Program-made: the position numbers and the translations under genes | Shown: piece by piece, positions 13,321 to 25,572 of the stretch | Numbering within the stretch: the stretch's first letter is position 1 | Layout: every line of letters starts with the position of its first letter | Notes under the pieces: model-generated | The model's input: only the letters and a program-made list of their open reading frames with translations | Told to the model about the DNA's origin: nothing | Database searches by the model: none | NCBI GenBank assembly: GCA_032622095.1 | Contig: CP136065.1 | Location: 64,587,094-64,651,093, forward strand | Source: Siphonodentalium dalli | Taxonomy: Eukaryota; Mollusca; Scaphopoda; Gadilida; Siphonodentaliidae | Direction: 5' to 3' | Length of the DNA: 64,000 bases

Positions 13321-13800
13321 GGTTATAGTTGGGGAGCCCGCATATGTTCTATTTACACTTTTGCGTACAAAAGGTTTGACCCCCTAAAGTTGGTACCAAT
13401 AATTGAACATTCTGAAAACCCGATTTCTTAAGTTGCGCATTCCTGGGGTTTAGGGGCCGCTGAACCCCAAAAAGTGCCAAAAATCACTTCTATTTACACT
13501 TCCGCGTACATCGATGAATTTTGGTTTGATGATACTCCTAAATGTACTAATTAAGAAAACACAACTTAAGAAAGGGATTTTCCTGGGGTTTTCAGATAAG
13601 AAAGGGGGTCCCATGCTGAACCCCAAAACGTGATTTTTAACTTTTTTAACACTTTCGCGTACATCCATAATGTTTGGTCTCAAAGTACTTTGATATATAC
13701 TAATTATAAAAACACAACTTAAGAAGCAACTTTTCCTGGGGTTTTAAGATAAGAAGGGGGTCATCGGGTCAACCCTCAAAACGTAAAAAAAATCACTTTT
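13320..13800. repeat. Tandem units of about 155-170 bp at the outer end of palindrome 2
   Basis: Successive units share TTTACACTT.CGCGTACA, CACAACTTAAGAA, CCTGGGGTTTT, GATAAGAAGGGGGTC and GAACCCCAAAA. Three to four diverged copies lie on the left arm; the right arm keeps only the outermost remnant (18,930-19,024). A solo inverted copy of the outermost unit lies at 35,776-35,880. Confidence 0.6.
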
Positions 13801-15229
13801 ATTTACATGATTGCATTCGTCCAACGTGTGTGTATGTGCGTACACCCCTGGAACGTTGCACTATTACAACCAATACATCCCTAAATCGATACGATCAACT
13901 TAAGAAATATATATTCATGTCGTTTTCTGATAAGAACGAGACTTGTTACCCCCCCCCCCCCCCCCCCCCCCCCACAACCCGATCCATTTTCTAGAACTAT
14001 AAGTGAGCCAGTTTTATGAAAATTATAGCGGGGAAAATCGAGTGGAAAATCTAGTAAAATGTATACAAATGTATATATTTTCGTGAAGCTAAGACATAAT
14101 GACACTTTTTGGGCCAAAATTGAAACTCACCATCCAAGATGGCCACCAAAATGGCCGCCGGAAGTTGAAAATATGACATTTTTTTCACAAATATCTTCTA
14201 GATCAATTCATGCTGTTTGGAACTGGTTGAGTAATGCAACTTTATTTTTGTGTTTTGTATATTAACTAATCATTGGAGCAATTAAATATGCAATTATTGG
14301 GGTCCTAACCCCTTCCGACCCATCAAAAAATCGATTGTACAGAATGCGGTATAAAATTTTCACAAAAAATCACAATTGGGATTCTAGTCATATTTCAACA
14401 AGAAATGGACAGAACTTTGTAATGTAAGTGAAGCATATCATTACCTATGAATATTCCACATCACTGGAACCAAAATTCTTACTTTGGCTCAAAATGGCTG
14501 CCAATATGGCCGCCAAAATATGGAAAATGGTCAATATTAAACCAGCGTGTCCTGCAATCGCTTTCAAGTTGTGTTGATGTATAAAATTGGCTATTCTGCG
14601 TTCTATACATTGAATACTAACATGCCTGATGCACCATGGTTAATTGTTACTATTTTCACCACTGACATCGTCAAAAATATTGGACTTTTCTCTAAAAAAA
14701 ACTTGACATAAATATTGGCAAAAATTCAGTTTTCAGGTTTGGACCATTTTTTCAGGTAAAATATAACTATCTTTGGATTGAAAGGTGTTTATTGTTTTTG
14801 TCTATCTTAAATGTGTCACACTACAGTGTTTATAGACCAAATTGCTCAAGATGGCTTCCAAAATGGCAACCAAATTTGTAAAATGCTAATTTTGTACATA
14901 TATCCCGAACATTGTCTGCATTATCCGAAAAGGTAGCAAATTGTGACTCACTTGGTTATTATACGTGTTAGTTAATTAACTGACAACTACATGTTCTATT
15001 CCCAGTTGTCCCAGTTCCGTATGGGGCATGGCAAATTCATTTTAAAGTATGTAATTTTGCCAAGAACCTCTTTTGTGATTTTGGCCATATTTATTGAAAG
15101 GAATTGGGCAGAACATTGAGACAGAACTGAGATGGACCATAATCTTTGGCTATTCTGATCCAGTATAATAAAAAAATGTCAACAGGATACAGTGTGGATG
15201 CCAACATCGTAGCCAGGGAGTTACTCTGT

Positions 15230-17590
15230 GATCGTGTATGTCATGACTGATGTGAGTAGGTATGTAATGAGTGACTATATGGTTATGAGTGGGTTGTCCA
15301 TGGTAAGATGCATCTAGGTATACAGGGAGAGGTCATGGTCAGGTGTGAGGTGAATCGGTATGCATGGAGTGACTGTATGGTGTATTATTGTGTATATCCA
15401 GTACGGGTGCACCCGGTGTGCCTGTATGGTCATTGGTGTGGTGTGTGGATATAGCTACATGGTCATCTATGTGTTGATTATGTATATATGGAGTGACTGT
15501 AAGGTCATGGTGGGATGTACATGCGTTGTCTGTATGATCATGGATGGGGTGTGTGGATAAAATTATAGGTAGTGATTTTATGGTTACGGGTAATGTGTAT
15601 AGGTATACATGGAATGACTGTACGGTCATGATTGAATATGAATACCTGGAGTAAGCTGGGTGGACATTATCGAGCGTGTGGGTACATAGGGAGTGTCCTT
15701 GTGATAACGGGTGGGATGTATATTTATATATCTCGTGGATGTATTATCATTGGTGGGTGTATAGGGCTTAGCTGTATTATCATGGATGGCGTGTATGATT
15801 ATACAGTGAATTGCTGAATTGTCATGTGTGAGGTGTATATGCAAGTATGGATTGTTTGAGTGGTCGTATGTACGGGTTTTTTTTTTGTATATCTGGAAGG
15901 GCTGAATGGCCATTAGTGAGGTTTACATGTATACCTGGAGCGAATCTATGGTCTAGGGTGGGCTGCATATGTATATCGAGTGGTTATATGACTATATGTG
16001 TCGAATAGGTATACAGGTAGTGACCGCATGGTTAATGGTGAGATGGGTACATGTAGGTATATACAAGTAGTGACTGTATTATCATAAATGTAATGAACAT
16101 CTATACAGGGGGTGACATGCGTATGAGCATACATGTACCTGGTGTTCCTGTTTGGTGACTCGTGTCGGTATCTTCATGTGTAGGTTATACCAGTACACAC
16201 ACGTGTTGCTTTATTGTCATGGGCGAGGGATATGTGTATATAGCGAGTGGCTATATGGCCATGGATGAGGTACATATGCATACATGGAGTGACTATACTG
16301 ACATAGCTGGGTGTATTAGTATATCTTGAGTGGCTATTCGGCTATGGTGTGACAAATAGGGATACAAGGATTGACACGGCCAATGTTGATGTTAATATGT
16401 ATACAAGGATTGACCATGATCGTGTATGAATGTTTTGAATAGGTACACACGGGGTGACTATATGGCCATAGGTCAGGTGAAGGAGTATACCAGGTAACAT
16501 GGATGAGGGTATGTGTATGAAGCGAGTGGCTATATGGCCATTAGTGATGTGCATATGTATACCGGAGTGACTTTATGGTCATTGTTGTGGTGTTGATGTA
16601 TAATTATATTGATTGTCTATTTGACCATGCGTTTGGAGAATAGGTATACAGGGGATGACCTTATGGCCAATGGTGAGATGAATGGGAATACAAGGAGTGA
16701 CTATATGGTTATGGGTAATGTTTAGGAGTATACCCGGTGTGCCTGCATTGTGACTCGTGGCTGTATGGTCATCCGTGGTCATGGGTCAGGTGTACATGTA
16801 TACAGTTGGTCACTATATTGTTATGTCTGTGGTGTTTATGTATATATGTAATGACTGTGTTAATGGGTGGCTATCGCTTTCCACGATATGACATGACCTC
16901 TCTATTGATTAACATATCCTTGAGTTATTGTGGAAAGCGATAGCCACCCAAGGTACACATGTACAACCCACCATTACCCCAGTCACTCCATATGTACATA
17001 AACACCACACAAATGACAACATAGTCACCCACTTTATACACGTACATGTAATAGTACACCTGATCATACAGCCATACTTGGTTATACCCGTACATACCAC
17101 AAATGACGATACAGCCACGAGTCACCATGCATGAACACCAGGTATACACCTACACCCGGCCATATAGTCACTCTATGTATACATATTCACTACATTCACG
17201 ATCATACAGTTACTCACTGTATACATATTCACCTCACCATGGACCATACAGCCACAACATGTATACATATTCGCCATACCCATGACCATAGAGTCAATCC
17301 AGGTATACATATGCACATCACCAATGGTGAGCCCTTCCAGATATACCAATATCCGCACATACGACCACTCATAAGTTCCATACTTGCCATACTCATACAC
17401 GCCATCCATGATAATAAATCTACTCCCCATACACCACCAACGATAACACATCCACAACATATATAAATATACGTCCCACCGTTACCAACAGGGCACTCCC
17501 TATATACCCACACATCATTCATGACCATACAATAACTCCCTGTATACCTATTATCCTCATATATGATTATAGAGTAACTCGCTCGCTGCC
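15230..17590. repeat. Degenerate minisatellite, inverted at 16.9 kb
   Basis: Units of roughly 40-45 bp built on GGAGTGACTGTATGGTCATGG...GTATATGTATAC run on the plus strand from about 15,230 to 16,860 and on the minus strand from about 16,950 to 17,590. The His/Thr-rich or Tyr/Cys-rich ORFs in this interval are translations of the repeat and are not genes. Confidence 0.75.
16865..16949. repeat. 20-bp-arm hairpin at the centre of palindrome 2
   Basis: GGGTGGCTATCGCTTTCCAC at 16,865-16,884 is perfectly complemented at 16,930-16,949, with a 45-bp loop. It marks where minisatellite orientation switches. Confidence 0.85.
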
Positions 17591-19231
17591 ATCTTGGCTT
17601 CCACCCTGTATCAAGTTGATAAATTTGTATCATAATGGGCCAGAATACCCACATATCATGGTTCATCTCAGTTCCGTCTCAAAGTTCTGACCATTTCCTT
17701 TCAATAATATGGCCAGAATCACAAAAGAGGTTCTCCGCAAAAGTCCATACTGCAACTTTAAAATGAATTTGTCATGCCCCATACGGAACTGGGACAAACA
17801 TAATAGAACGTAGTTGTCAGTTAATTACATTGTAACTAACACGTACAATAACCAAGTGAGTCACAATTTGCCACCTTTTTCGGATAACGCAGAGAATAAT
17901 GTTCGGGATATGTTAACTTTTTATAAATTTGGTTGCCATTTTGGAAGCCATCTTGAGCAATTTAGTCTATAAACACCGTAGTGTAAGATAGACCAAAACA
18001 ATAAACACCTTTCAATCCAAAGATTGTTACATTTTACTTGAACAAATTGTCGAACCCTGAAAAGTGAATTTTTGCCGATATTTATGTCAAGTTTGTGAGA
18101 GAAAAATCCAATATTTCTGGTGATGTCAGTGGTGACAATAGTAAAAATGATCCATGGCGCATCAGACATGTTAGCAAGCAATGTATAGAAAACAGATTAG
18201 CCAATTGTGTACATCAACCACAACTTGTAAGCGATTGCAGGACACCCTGGGGCAATATTTACCATTTTCCATATTTTGGCGGCCATTTTCGCAGCCATTT
18301 TGAGCCAAGGTAAGATTTATGGTTCCAGAGATTTGGAATATTCATAGGAAAATGATATGCCTCACTTACATTACAATGTTCTTTTCATTTGTGATATTTT
18401 GTAAAATTTTGTACTGCGTTCTGTAAAATATAGTTTTGAGGGATCGGAAGGGGTTAGGACCCCAATAATTGCATATTTAATTGCCCCAATGATCAGTTAG
18501 TATACAAAACACAAAATAAAGTTGCATTACTCAACCAGTTCCAAACAGCATGAATTGATCTAGAAGCTATTTATGAAAAAATGTCATATTTTCAACTTCC
18601 GGCGGCCATTTGTGGTCATCTTGGGTGGTGAGTTTCAATTTTGGCCCAAAAAAGTGTCATTATGTCTTAAGCTTCACGAAAATATATACATTTGTATACA
18701 TTTTACTAGATTTTCCCGCTATATTTTTCATAAAACTGGCTCACTTATAGTTCTAGAAAATTGATCGGGTTGTGGGGGGGGGGGGGGGGGGGTAACAAGT
18801 CTCGTTCTTATCAGAAAACGACATGAATATATATTTCTTAAGTTGATCGTATCGATTTAGGGATGTATTGGTTGTAATGGTGCAACGTTCCAGGGGTGTA
18901 CGCACATACACACACGTTGGACTAATGCAATCATGTAAATAAAATACACGCGGAAGTGTAAATAGAAGTGATTTTTGGCACTTTTTGGGGTTCAGCGGCC
19001 CGCCCAGGAATGCCCAACTTAAAGTGATAGTACTGTTATTTCTATATGAAATTATTCTTGCCCAGAATAATCGGATTGCCATGGTGGCGCGCGCACCAGC
19101 AAACCCAGGCCTTCATCGTAAATCGGTGTTTAGATATTGCAAGCATTGGTCGAAGGGTCAAGGGTCAGAAAGACCAGAATGCATCATCGATCTAAAAATA
19201 ATGCTGACGGACACGCATTAATAATATAAAA

Positions 19232-19537
19232 ATGGCGGAACGTTTAAAAAATAGATTTGGAAGCGATCCGGGGGCTGTTAATTGTTCATGCGGGAATGTA
19301 TGCGCGTGGAGGAAGTCGGCCACGTCTCGTTCGTTGCGGACATCGTGTCCCTGTTTGGATGCGGGGACATTTTGCAGCAGAGGCTGCAAATGTGGAACAA
19401 GCAAAATGAGCTGTCAGAACCAGCCCAAGATTGGCAAGAAGAAAGGGTCGATTTTGTCGGCAGAACTTGGGTTGTCAAGTAGCGAAGACGATGCCGTTGG
19501 TGAAAATGTCGAAGATGTCGTCGTGAAAAAAAAAGAG
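19232..19537 (+). CDS. Putative first exon of a Cys-rich (CXC-like) protein
   Basis: From the ATG at 19,232, 102 codons run to a good donor site (GAG|GTAAAA at 19,537/19,538). The unspliced frame continues to a stop at 19,609. Residues 18-61 hold nine cysteines in the order C-x-C-x3-C-x14-C-x-C-x6-C-x3-C-x-C-x6-C, followed by QN. The second half resembles the CXC (tesmin/TSO1-type) zinc-binding pattern; such modules also occur in transposon-derived proteins. After the cysteines comes a lysine patch, then an acidic stretch (SSSEDD). A pyrimidine tract ending in AG at about 19,624 could be the next acceptor, but the phase-0 continuation stops within seven codons. No further exon is visible. The exon sits about 200 bp outside palindrome 2. 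DNA binding is an inference. Confidence 0.4.
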
Positions 19538-20030
19538 GTAAAAAATTGTATCACTCTTCGCTATAAAATTGAAATTGATATTCACACAAATTCCAACAGG
19601 CAATATTAAATTTTTTTTTTTTAGGCCTTACTCTTGTCGTCTTGAAGTTGAACTTGAAGGTCTCGTTATTCACCATTCAAATAGTACTAGCAGTATATGT
19701 AACATCATAAGCATGTGCAGTGTTGCTGTTAGTACTAGTAGGCCTACCAAAAATAATAATAATAATGTAATATTTTTCATGACCATGATTGTGGAAAATT
19801 TTCCCAGATTGAATAAATTACAGGCCAAAATAATAGTAGGGGTGGATTTTTTTTTCCCACATTGAGTTTCCAAAAGTTATTCTCAGATGGGCTAGTTACT
19901 ATCAACGGAAAATCAAATATATAAGTTCTCTAATTGATTAACAGTATTTTATCTGCACAATACATGTAAGTCCATAATTTTGAGGCGAAGTTGATCGGAA
20001 GTGGGCAACTATGGGAGGCCCTTTTCACAT
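19538..20030. other. Unassigned sequence downstream of the CXC-like exon
   Basis: Contains a T-rich tract ending in AG (19,608-19,624), TTTATT-like and AATAAT runs, and no coding frame I can support. Confidence 0.4.
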
Positions 20031-22620
20031 TTATTATTTATTTGCGCTTAAGCGCAAATCATTTGCGCTTAAGCATAAAACAATTTGCCCTTAAGCACAA
20101 ATCATTTGCACTAAAGCGCAAATATGTGTCTATCAATTTATTTGCTCTTAAAGCGCAAATCATTTGCGGTTAAGCGCAAATACCTAGCACTCCCTTACTT
20201 CCCTCTGATTGTGAATGATTGGGTCCATCTCATAGTAAATTATGATGGGCCCATACTAGTAATAGCCCCATACAGACTAGAAGTTGAAGAAAAAACATAT
20301 ATCCATGTCAGCATCTCTGTCCCTGGTGTCCCAGGAATTGGTGTCTCACTCCCAGAGCTCTAGTATATTTTATTAAAGGGATATCTCCTGCACAGATATA
20401 TACCATTTCCATGGCCATAAAAAGGGAATTAAGGGTTACTACTATCTAACTTGCCCATAAATTATTGGCATGACCTGGTGTATCAACGAGCAACACAAGA
20501 GGAGCATTGGGCTAATTTTAACCTGTTTTAATTAGCCTGAGTACTCAACAGTCAAATGTGAGTGTGTGTTCAACAAGGATAATCCCTATTTACATATTAT
20601 CAGCATCCATCTATCCAAAGAATTTATGTCTCCTTCCCGGAACTCTAGTAATTTTTTGTATGATGTTTTTTAATGTATTATTGCAATGATTTGGGCCCTT
20701 ACTATGGTCATATACTATAGCATGCATGTGGTGTCACTGCATGAGGGCTTGCTTACCTCATATGGTTTACTTATTGACTTAAATCAGAGGAAATAACCCT
20801 ATTTTCATATTATCAGCATCCCTGTCAAAAAAGATTGGTGTCTCATTCCTGGAGTTTTGGTGTCTCAGTCCTCGAGCTCTAGTTCTTTTTATTACACAAA
20901 TCTATAGTATTGCCATGGTCATATACATGTAGTTCCACCGAGGGCTTGCTTCCCTCATATGGTGTGCCTGTATACTCGAAAATTGAGGAAAATCAAAGTC
21001 GCCCCGACTAATACAGAATAACTAATATATACTGAAGATATTATAATGCACTGAAGCGAAATTATTTGCGCTTAAGCGCAATTAATTGCACTTAAGCACA
21101 ATTGATTACGCTCAAGTGTTAAGTGCAATTGATTGTGCTTAAGCACAATTAATTATTAAATGTGAATTGGGCCTCCCATACACTTAAGCATAAATCAAAT
21201 TCCAGATCTAAAAACTCCCCTGGGGCTGAAATGATGGGCGGGGGGGGGGGGGCTTTCATATTTATTATTTATTTGCACTTAAGCATAAATCATTTGCACT
21301 CAAGTACAAATATGCGTCTAACAATTAAATACCAAACTTGCTCTCCCTTACTTCCCTCTGATTGTGACTGATTTGAGTCAATCTCATAGTATATTATCAT
21401 GGGCCCAAAGTAGTAGCCCCATACAGACTCAATAGTTGAAGAAAATTTCTGTCCCTGGTGTCCTAATAAGTGCCTCACTCCCAGAGCTGTAGTATATTTT
21501 ATTAAAGGGACATCTCCTGCACAGATATATACCATTTCCAATTTTCCATGGCCGTAAATAGACAATTAGGGCTTAAGCGTAAATAAATGATAAATGTGAA
21601 AATGCTTGAGAAATGGGGTAAATAAAATATACTTAAGTGTAGATCAATTATACCTAAATGTAAATTAGTTATGCTTATACATAAATAATTACACTCCCAT
21701 AGAGCTCCCCTCAAGCTGAAATTGATGCAACCACATATATTGTCTGCATATCAGTAGAATCTTTCAATGGCAGATATTATATACCGGGGGGGGGGTGATA
21801 CGAAATTTACAGGAAGGTATTTCGGGGTGGGTGACCCATGCAAATGTTTTACTTTGAGCACTTATTTGACATTTGTAACAGTTTAAAACTCATTTTGAGT
21901 ATTTATAACAACAAAAACACCATATGTATGGTACTGGGACCTCATATGGCCCTTAGTGCAGTGGAGATGACATTAATCTATGTCTTTTTGCATATGGGAC
22001 GGTGGGGTGAAAAAATTCCTTCACCACACTTCCCTCTGATTGTGAATGATTTGAGTCAATCTCATAGTATATTATCATGGGCCCAAAGTAGTAGTCCCAT
22101 ACAGACTCAATAGTTGAAGCATTTCTGTCCCTGGTGTCCTAATAAGTGCCTCACTCCCAGAGCTGTAGTATATTTTATTAAAGGGACATCTCCTGCATAG
22201 ATATATACCATTTCCATGGCCGTAAATAGGCAATTAGGGGTTACTGGGGGTTTGCTTATTGGTGTACTTATTGACTTGAAATAGGGGGAAAACCCCTATT
22301 TTCATAATATCAGCATCCCTGTCCCCAAGAATTTGTGTCTCCATCCCTGAGATATAGTATTTTTATAAAAGAGACATATCCTGCACAGATCTATACCATT
22401 ACCATGGTCGTAAAACATCTTGGGGTTACTGGGGGATTGTTTCCATCATATGGTGGGTCTATATAAACTTTATTGATGTGTTTAGGCCTGTGCCATTTGA
22501 AATTAATTCATGGGGGAATCAATGTTTTGAGCTAAAGTGTAAATAAATAATAAATGTGAAAATGCTTGAGGAATGAGGGTAAATAAAATATGCTTAAGTG
22601 TAGATCAATTATACCTAAAA
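20031..22620. repeat. Diverged repeat block with TTAAGCGCAA palindromes
   Basis: A perfect 20-bp palindrome, ATTTGCGCTTAAGCGCAAAT, lies at 20,040-20,059, with close variants every 20-30 bp up to about 20,185 and again at 21,060-21,150, 21,270-21,310 and 21,570-21,690. Between them a longer unit repeats at about 20,200-20,420, 20,580-20,900, 21,350-21,560, 22,020-22,240 and 22,250-22,430. It carries CCCTGGTGTCC, CTCACTCCCAGAGCT.TAGTATATTTTATTAAAGGGA and CTCCTGCACAGAT.TATACCATTTCCATGG. No transposase is seen; function unknown. Confidence 0.7.
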
Positions 22621-25460
22621 AGAACCTTCCAGAAACGTAAAACTTAAATAAATAAATTTGTCTTGATGTCGCTAATGCATAGATCATTGTGTGAATGGAA
22701 AATGAGCGAGCAACTGACATTAAATGTCACTATCAACGGATAGAAAGTATCTGACTATCAATGGGTAAAAAATATCTGTCATCAGTGCATCAAGCCAATC
22801 AGTGAATTATTTGCTTGTCTATCAACTAAGATGATCTCTGGCAAGACCTAAAGTATCCAAGTCTGATAGAGTGATGTGACTATGTTTATTTCCATCAAAA
22901 CAGCTTCTGAAACAGGTTAAACTGTTATTTGAACTAAATGAGATAGATCATTCCCAGTCATATGAGTAATATCAGTACAGCTTTATTCAGTTTTGAACCA
23001 AATTTAGTGAAATTTGGGAGGTGGGTGTGAACAAATTGGGAGTAAAAAACATATTGGTTTTGCAGGTTTGGTGGTGATGGGTCCCCGAAAATGCCAGATG
23101 CAAAAAAAAATTCATTCCTTCCTGCAAATTTTTTACTACCCCCATCCCCCTGCTCCACCTACAATCTTTGCATCAGCTTATACCGAGGTAAAATAGCCGA
23201 AGAACCCAATCATGCTAATTTATTGTGCTGCATAAATCATATATGCTAAGCATAGTCAGTTAATAAATGTTAACACATCCTCCAATAAAGGGGTTTCAGT
23301 TTTTAATTTTCCAACAATTGGAAAGATATAGGTACCAGTTGAAAACAATTTCCAGAGTATATGCAAAGTTAATGCACATTTACTGATATAAGCTAATTAT
23401 GATAAAACAATTCAATTAAGCTTTAAGATAGCAATACACGATTTCCAGCAATTTTGCCAACCTGGGAGGGGGTACTGTACTTCAAATCAATGCTAAGCCA
23501 TTATCGTTGGCATATATCCAATCAAGCATGTTTTAATTTCGACAGAAATTTTAGGTGTAATCATTTAAATGTACTTTTGGTTCTTCGTACAATATTTCAT
23601 TGAGTTATGCCCCTTGGTTTGCACACACGAACCGCTCAATTTTACCCATTTTTTTCACTCAAATTGGCCATTTTCTACCCAAAAACAGACCATGATAGAG
23701 CGAATGTCAATAAATAAGATTCTTCCACCTGATAGAGCTGAGAAATATTTGAAATAGAAAAAAAGTTATCGTATCAATTTGAAAAAAAAGTCTTGCGAGC
23801 CCAGATGACAGAATTTAGGGGAGAGAAATCGGGCTATTTTCCTGTAACCAATAACACAGAGTTGGCCTTCACTGAATACGAAAACCCTGTTGCGTATCCA
23901 AATTTTTCACTTTTTTGAGAACTTTCCCAGTTTTGTAAAATAAATAAACCTTCAAACCAGTAACGACACAGTTAACACAGACTACACTGGCCGTTATGCC
24001 CCCCAGATATTTATATTTCTATTTTTCAGACCCCCTACAACCTGTGAAATCGTGTACTTCTACCTAAGCATAAATATATTGCTCTGAAGTATCATTGTAT
24101 TATGGTAAATCATAATTCAGTTACCCTTAACCACCATTGTTTGTTTTACCTCTCTCATCTTGGATAAAATGGTATGACATAAATGGTATCAGTGTGTGGA
24201 GCCTTCCCCTATTAGTTGACTCAAAGACTGAGATACTACTATGTCAAAGGTTTCAACTTGAGCGGAATTCTGAAAGAGCATGTCTGAACTATGTGTGAGT
24301 GAATTGTGCTTCAGTCTAATTCATGAGAATGGATTACTCTTATTAAGCGAACCATTATTTCGCTTAAGACAGCCAAGGGTATAATAAGTGACGGCATTGC
24401 CCACACTGATACCATTTATGTCATACCATTTTATCAGCTAACACTGGTCAATGTGAATTCGGGTCCCACATACGCTAGGAATACACACACCGCTGCACAC
24501 TGTGGGTCAAATATAGACAAATTTTGACAAAAATCAGCTCAAATAAGGTTGAAAACAGACATTTCTCTAAATATCAGTCATGTGACAAATGTTCAGGTTG
24601 CTACATGTACCAATTATTATTGTTGCAACACATGCCGAAATAAATTTATGAACTAAAAAGATCTTAAATCAGTTTGAAAATAAGCATAAGTCTAGTAGAT
24701 CTGAAATTTTGAAATGGCTGAAACCCAAACATGGCTGATGAATCTTAAATACATGAAAATATCTAGGGTTATGTTAATTAGCCTTGATAATAGTGCAATG
24801 TTACCTCTAAAGTGCACATAATTTATCTGATCATTGTGCGAGTATAAACAAAAGTTTTACTTTTTTCAACATATAATGAATTTCCCTTTCAAAATATAGT
24901 CCATATATCAATGTATATGGATTTCTATGTGTTTTTTCCCTTTCAAAATTCATGTGAACTCTATTATATTCTGATTTATATGCAACTGTGCATGGATGCA
25001 CTGGAAGCCCTTGTGGCAGATATTTTTGTATCTGTATTTCTGGCATGGGGGATGTCCTAGGCATTGATTGAACCATAATTTGTGTGAATAAATGGTTGCT
25101 ATGGCTCCCTAATGTTCTCGTCTTGTGGGTAGAGTTTGAAAAATCTAAAAAAATGAGGTCCTGTCCCATCATGTATGGTCATAGAATGGTGCACTGGAGC
25201 TAAATCATGAATATGTTAGATTAACACAACTGATAGTTGTTTTAAATACTACTTCCTGGTCACAAATGCTTGAAACATATGTTTTGTGTCCATGCTTTAA
25301 ACCAGCAAGGACCATGACTGGTAAATATAATGTTTAATTAGGTGAATAGCTATTGGACTCACAGAGAGTGATAATTTGATGGATTTCACAAGTCGCAGTA
25401 TCAGTATAATAAGTTGTGAACTTGTGAGGCAGATGTTGGGTTAAATTAGCCAAGTTATAC
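22621..25460. other. Unassigned intergenic sequence
   Basis: No gene, RNA or element terminus recognised. The direct word TGACATAAATGGTATCAGTGTG near 24,175 recurs in reverse complement near 24,400 (CACACTGATACCATTTATGTCA), each next to an AAAATGGTA-type word, giving a short inverted pair of about 30-bp arms. The 113-codon minus-strand ORF at 24,831-25,172 has no recognisable motif. Confidence 0.4.
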
Positions 25461-25572
25461 ATTAATGCCCTAAGTAATCGACCTCTTAACCAAAGCAGAA
25501 GTATGGGTAACATTTCAGGATTTAGTCAGAAATGTGGCTTGTTGCCATTCATCAGAAAGCTCTCCCCGAGAT
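25461..25572. mobile_element. Half copy of the palindromic MITE 'P'
   Basis: AATGCCCTAAGTAATCGACC, AACCAAAGCAGAAGTATGGG, CAGGATTTAGTC and GTTGCCATTCATC match one arm of the full palindromes at 27.5, 43.1, 46.9 and 50.4 kb. The opposite arm is missing and the sequence becomes unrelated after the CTCTCCCCGAGA centre. Confidence 0.65.

Larger units (their letters stand above)
13427..19024. mobile_element. Giant palindrome 2: foldback-type element with minisatellite core
   Basis: Left-arm blocks recur in reverse complement on the right: 13,440-13,490 against 18,975-19,020; the C25 tract at 13,949-13,973 with its flank against the poly-G tract near 18,774; 14,000-14,270 against 18,490-18,760; 14,400-14,640 against 18,150-18,400; 14,640-15,180 against 17,590-18,150. 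The inversion point is a hairpin of two perfect 20-bp arms at 16,865-16,884 and 16,930-16,949. The arms are unequal because minisatellite lengths and outer tandem units differ. AAGATGG/GGCCGCC pairs occur near 14,132, 14,488 and 14,847 and their mirror positions. No transposase ORF is seen. The layout parallels palindrome 1. Confidence 0.7.

Noticed and set aside
15339-17666. Several His/Thr- or Tyr/Cys/Val-rich ORFs of 60-145 codons
   Set aside because: They are frame readings of a degenerate minisatellite of about 40 bp; both strands and several frames are open, and no start context or domain is present.
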